From contig MU277737.1 of the NCBI GenBank assembly GCA_022385805.1, forward strand, positions 125,964 through 136,866: 10,903 nt of DNA, given 5' to 3'. Positions within the stretch are counted from its first letter, which is position 1. The number at the start of each line of letters is the position of its first letter. Positions 9,055 to 10,903 of the stretch are shown in pieces. The position numbers were made by a program, and so were the translations under genes. The notes under the pieces are model-generated. The model was not told the origin of the DNA. It made no database searches and saw only the letters and a list, made by a program, of their open reading frames with translations. Origin of the DNA: Pilatotrama ljubarskyi. Its lineage: Eukaryota > Basidiomycota > Agaricomycetes > Polyporales > Polyporaceae.

Positions 9055-9739
9055 ATGCCACCCCGGGCCCGCAAAAAGCAGCAGAGCTCGCAACTCGACC
9101 AGCCTCCGGCGGCACCCACAGCTCAAGCCTTTGAAACGCAAAATGCTGCACTGGAACCAATGGCACTGCCCGTGGATGAACAAGAAAATCTCGATGGCTC
9201 TCCAATCGAGGGCATTGACGACATCTCGATGCCTGCAAGCCATCAAGGAGAGCTGAAAGAGGTACTTTTTTATTCGCTATCCGTACATACTCGCACTCAC
9301 TCCTCAGGGTGCGACACAATCTGAGACACCAGATGAAACCACGACGACCTCAAGATACTCGCTAAGGGCCTCGAGTCGCGTCAAGCGGCCTGGAGTGGAT
9401 GCTGGACTCGCTAAACGGTCCTGGGAGGACATCTTGAGAGAGGTAACCGCGAAGAAAGCAGCCGTCGCTGCAATGCAAGCCCAGAAAAGCGCTGAAGAGG
9501 CCACACACCAAGCCAGACTCGATGCCATATGAGACAGGATCGCAGAGCTCGAACGCCAGCGCAAGAACGAGGAGCAGTTGCTCATCAATGCATTCAGTAA
9601 GCCTCGATGTTTCGTACACATGTTGGCCGCCCAGCGTGGGCTCTAACCTCGAAGTGATCTACCGCATTTGGTAGACGTGAACCCCCAGCTCGGAGCATCA
9701 GATCCTGATTCCAATGCAGTGGACGAGGACCATCCGCAG
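9055..9739 (+). pseudogene. Basic coiled-coil protein of unknown function, divergent to the transposase, one in-frame TGA
   Basis: Inferred exons are 9055-9261, 9308-9596 and 9675-9739, with a possible fourth from 9810. Introns are 46, 78 and 70 nt, GT-AG, the last two with CTAAC-type branch sites, and phases agree. The N-terminus (MPPRARKKQ) is basic, followed by about 60 polar residues. Exon 2 carries YSLRASSRVKRP, then KRSWEDILREV, and an Ala/Lys/Glu helix with coiled-coil character. TGA at 9530-9532 interrupts that helix. The same frame continues as RIAELERQRKNEEQLL, so the stop is probably a CGA to TGA change. Without the stop the protein would run on through exon 3 (NVNPQLGASDPDS). If the stop is genuine the protein is 143 residues. 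No known domain is recognised. Head-to-head placement with the transposase suggests either an accessory ORF of the element or a host gene next to the insertion. Confidence 0.5.
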
Positions 9740-10122
9740 GTCAGTCCTCGCGTGTCTATTTCCTGCCTCTAACTGTCTGATCTGGGGTCGGTACGGCACA
9801 CGCCCACAGCCTAGTTGGCCCAAGCCTCGCAGGAAGAGCGCAACGGTCAAGGAAGCTCACGAGCCTGGTGGGCGTGAGCAAGCGCTCAAGAACAGGCTAA
9901 GCTCTGTGCGATTGTCACGGCGCGCTCTGCTAGCTCACTGTCCCCTACACACTCAAGACAAGCGACTCAAACGATCCACAAGGTGCAGGTGTGGGCAGGG
10001 GTACCACAAGAGTGGCATCGGTACGTCCCTGCCTTTGTGGTTGCCATCTGCTGGAGGATGTCTGCGCAGACACTTACTACTATCATCCCTCTCGAAGCAT
10101 CTCGCAAATGAAGAGAACACTA
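9740..10122 (+). other. Possible intron plus fourth exon of the coiled-coil gene; no firm coding
   Basis: A GT-AG intron (9740-9809) is likely, with ctaac before the acceptor. Beyond 9810 the in-phase frame stays open (PSWPKPRRKSATVKEAHEPGG and onward) and runs to a stop at 10176-10178, inside the Copia fragment. The downstream part is Arg/Leu/Ser-rich and unconvincing, so the true 3' end of the gene was probably lost or lies in another frame. Positions 10059-10072 form an exact 14-bp palindrome (tgtctgcgcagaca). Confidence 0.3.
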
Positions 10123-10569
10123 TTCAAGCCAGCCAGCACTTGCGAGGCGATCCAGATTGCTCTGAATCTTCGCGATAGCGGGACCAGGGTCCTCGATTGT
10201 GGGGATACGGGTGTTGATGGCGGCCTTGAAGAAGTTGAACGTCCCCATGGCCGACGTCTTGCCGTAGAGCTGCTTGAGCTCGTCCCAGAGTCCCTTCGCC
10301 ATGGTCTCGCCTTTGACGATCTCAGAGACCTCCTGGTTGAGATGCAGGTGAATGCTGCCTTGGGCCTTGGACTCGGCTTGAGCCCAGGCAAAGACCTCAG
10401 CGCGGTTGGAGCCGTCCGGGGCGAGTGTGGGAGCACCCAAACCCAGAGGAGAGTTGACGACGATCCAGACTTCCTGCTGCTGAAGGTAGGCCTTCATGAG
10501 GTCTGCCCAGCGCTGGTAGCCGGCGCCGTCGAAGATGGGGACAACTTGCTGGAGCTGGTTGGTGTTGAA
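10123..10569 (-). mobile_element. Copia-type retrotransposon gag fragment (UBN2-like), truncated at both ends
   Basis: The minus strand is open from 10569 to about 10123. It begins FNTNQLQQVVPIFDGAGYQ and continues with RWADLMKAYLQQQEVW, then LHLNQEVSEIVKGETMAKGL, WDELKQLYGKTSAMGTFNFF, and IPTIEDPGPAIAKIQSNLDRLASAG. The order and the W-x(2)-L-M, LW-x(2)-L and LYG motifs are those of the Copia gag-polypeptide (UBN2) domain that packages element RNA. A TAG lies immediately before the Phe (10572-10570). After SAGW the frame stops; a one-step shift at the ggctggct duplication would give LNSVLFICEMLREG for a little further. No zinc knuckle, protease, integrase or reverse transcriptase follows. The first ATG in frame is at 10497. 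It is dead debris, though its codons are well preserved, so it arrived recently or was copied recently. Confidence 0.8.
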
Positions 10570-10783
10570 CTAGGCGCTTAGTAATAGCAGCATAGTCAAC
10601 CGGTCGCACTTAGTCATAGGTGCTGACGCACAGACAATAGAGTTTGTGGCTGGTAGATACTGGATAGTTCTAGCACAGCCACATGTACAGTAGTATATAA
10701 CACCACTCTGTAGGAGCAGATCTCCAAGTCGCTTTCTACCCTCAACCACTACGTATGCCTCTACCCTGCTCCACAGGTAAGCA
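10563..10783 (+). repeat. Probable LTR of a Copia-like retrotransposon (plus orientation)
   Basis: The stretch starts TGTTGAACTAGGCGC and ends GGTAAGCA, the TG...CA termini of LTRs, with a rough inverted match between the two ends (5 of 8). A TATA-like tatataa lies at 10694-10700, followed by a CT-rich stretch as in an LTR transcription start region. It is followed at once by a primer-binding-site-like sequence. The exact left edge is uncertain by up to about 8 bp because it overlaps the first codons of the gag fragment. A second LTR is not in the window. Confidence 0.4.
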
Positions 10784-10784
10784 A

Positions 10785-10798
10785 TGGTATCGAAGAGC
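10785..10798 (+). other. tRNA primer-binding-site-like sequence
   Basis: tggtatcgaagagc begins TGG, the complement of a tRNA CCA end. It closely resembles the initiator-Met primer site of many Copia elements (TGGTATCAGAGC), with two extra or changed bases. It sits one base after the proposed LTR end at 10783. If correct, 10799-10903 is the untranslated leader of an element continuing to the right. Confidence 0.35.
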
Positions 10799-10903
10799 GT
10801 TACGGGCCTACCAAGGTCCACCTACAGGTCTATGATGGTGCGCTGGTCCTCGCTCTATCGCTTACTTACGTAGTCACTGAAATGTTACCAGACGCCGCAC
10901 ATA

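Noticed and set aside
9304..9621. A 105-codon minus-strand open frame
   Set aside because: It is antisense to exon 2 of the coiled-coil gene, which has consistent splice sites and helical composition on the plus strand.
10570..10821. An 83-codon minus-strand frame upstream of the gag fragment
   Set aside because: It covers the proposed LTR and has no similarity to gag. The TG...CA ends, TATA box and primer-site-like sequence explain the stretch better.

Overview
The window looks like nuclear DNA of a filamentous basidiomycete, most likely an Agaricomycete of the polypore type. Four observations support this. There is a four-exon FunK1-type fungal protein kinase gene. There is a Plavaka-family DNA transposase, and a Copia-type gag fragment. 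Inferred introns are mostly 46-60 nt with GT-AG ends, with 70-78 nt in one gene. No rRNA, tRNA, CRISPR array or bacterial-style operon was found.

Layout. Positions 2-325 (+) hold the 3' end of an unrecognised gene with a His/Lys/Glu-rich tail. Positions 326-1674 hold no gene I can support. A FunK1 kinase gene (1675-4349, minus) appears intact: all four exons join in phase and the kinase core motifs are present. Its upstream region has an 18-bp perfect palindrome centred on an ACGCGT core and two TGACTC-containing repeats. Positions 4602-5560 are mostly non-coding, apart from a possible remnant of a membrane-protein gene around 5050-5280 (minus).

From about 5564 rightwards the window is mostly transposon-derived. 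A Plavaka (CACTA/CMC-like) transposase lies on the minus strand from 8863 down to 5693. It has at least eight inferred introns, an N-terminal C2H2-like finger and a conserved C-terminus. It is broken by three in-frame TGA codons, one TAG and two apparent single-base deletions, all upstream of position 7400; the last four exons are open. Just downstream of its stop is a cluster of short CTGAG/CTCAG units in both orientations, resembling subterminal repeats. Head-to-head with it, 191 bp away, is a spliced plus-strand gene starting at 9055. It encodes a basic coiled-coil protein and is also interrupted by a TGA; it may be a second ORF of the same element or a host gene.

The right end is nested LTR-retrotransposon debris. 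A Copia gag (UBN2-like) fragment on the minus strand (10123-10569) is cut off on both sides. Against its 5' edge lies a probable plus-strand LTR (about 10563-10783), followed directly by a tRNA-primer-binding-site-like sequence. The only apparently functional complete gene is the FunK1 kinase. The rest looks like an accumulating transposon nest with lesions that are mainly C:G to T:A.
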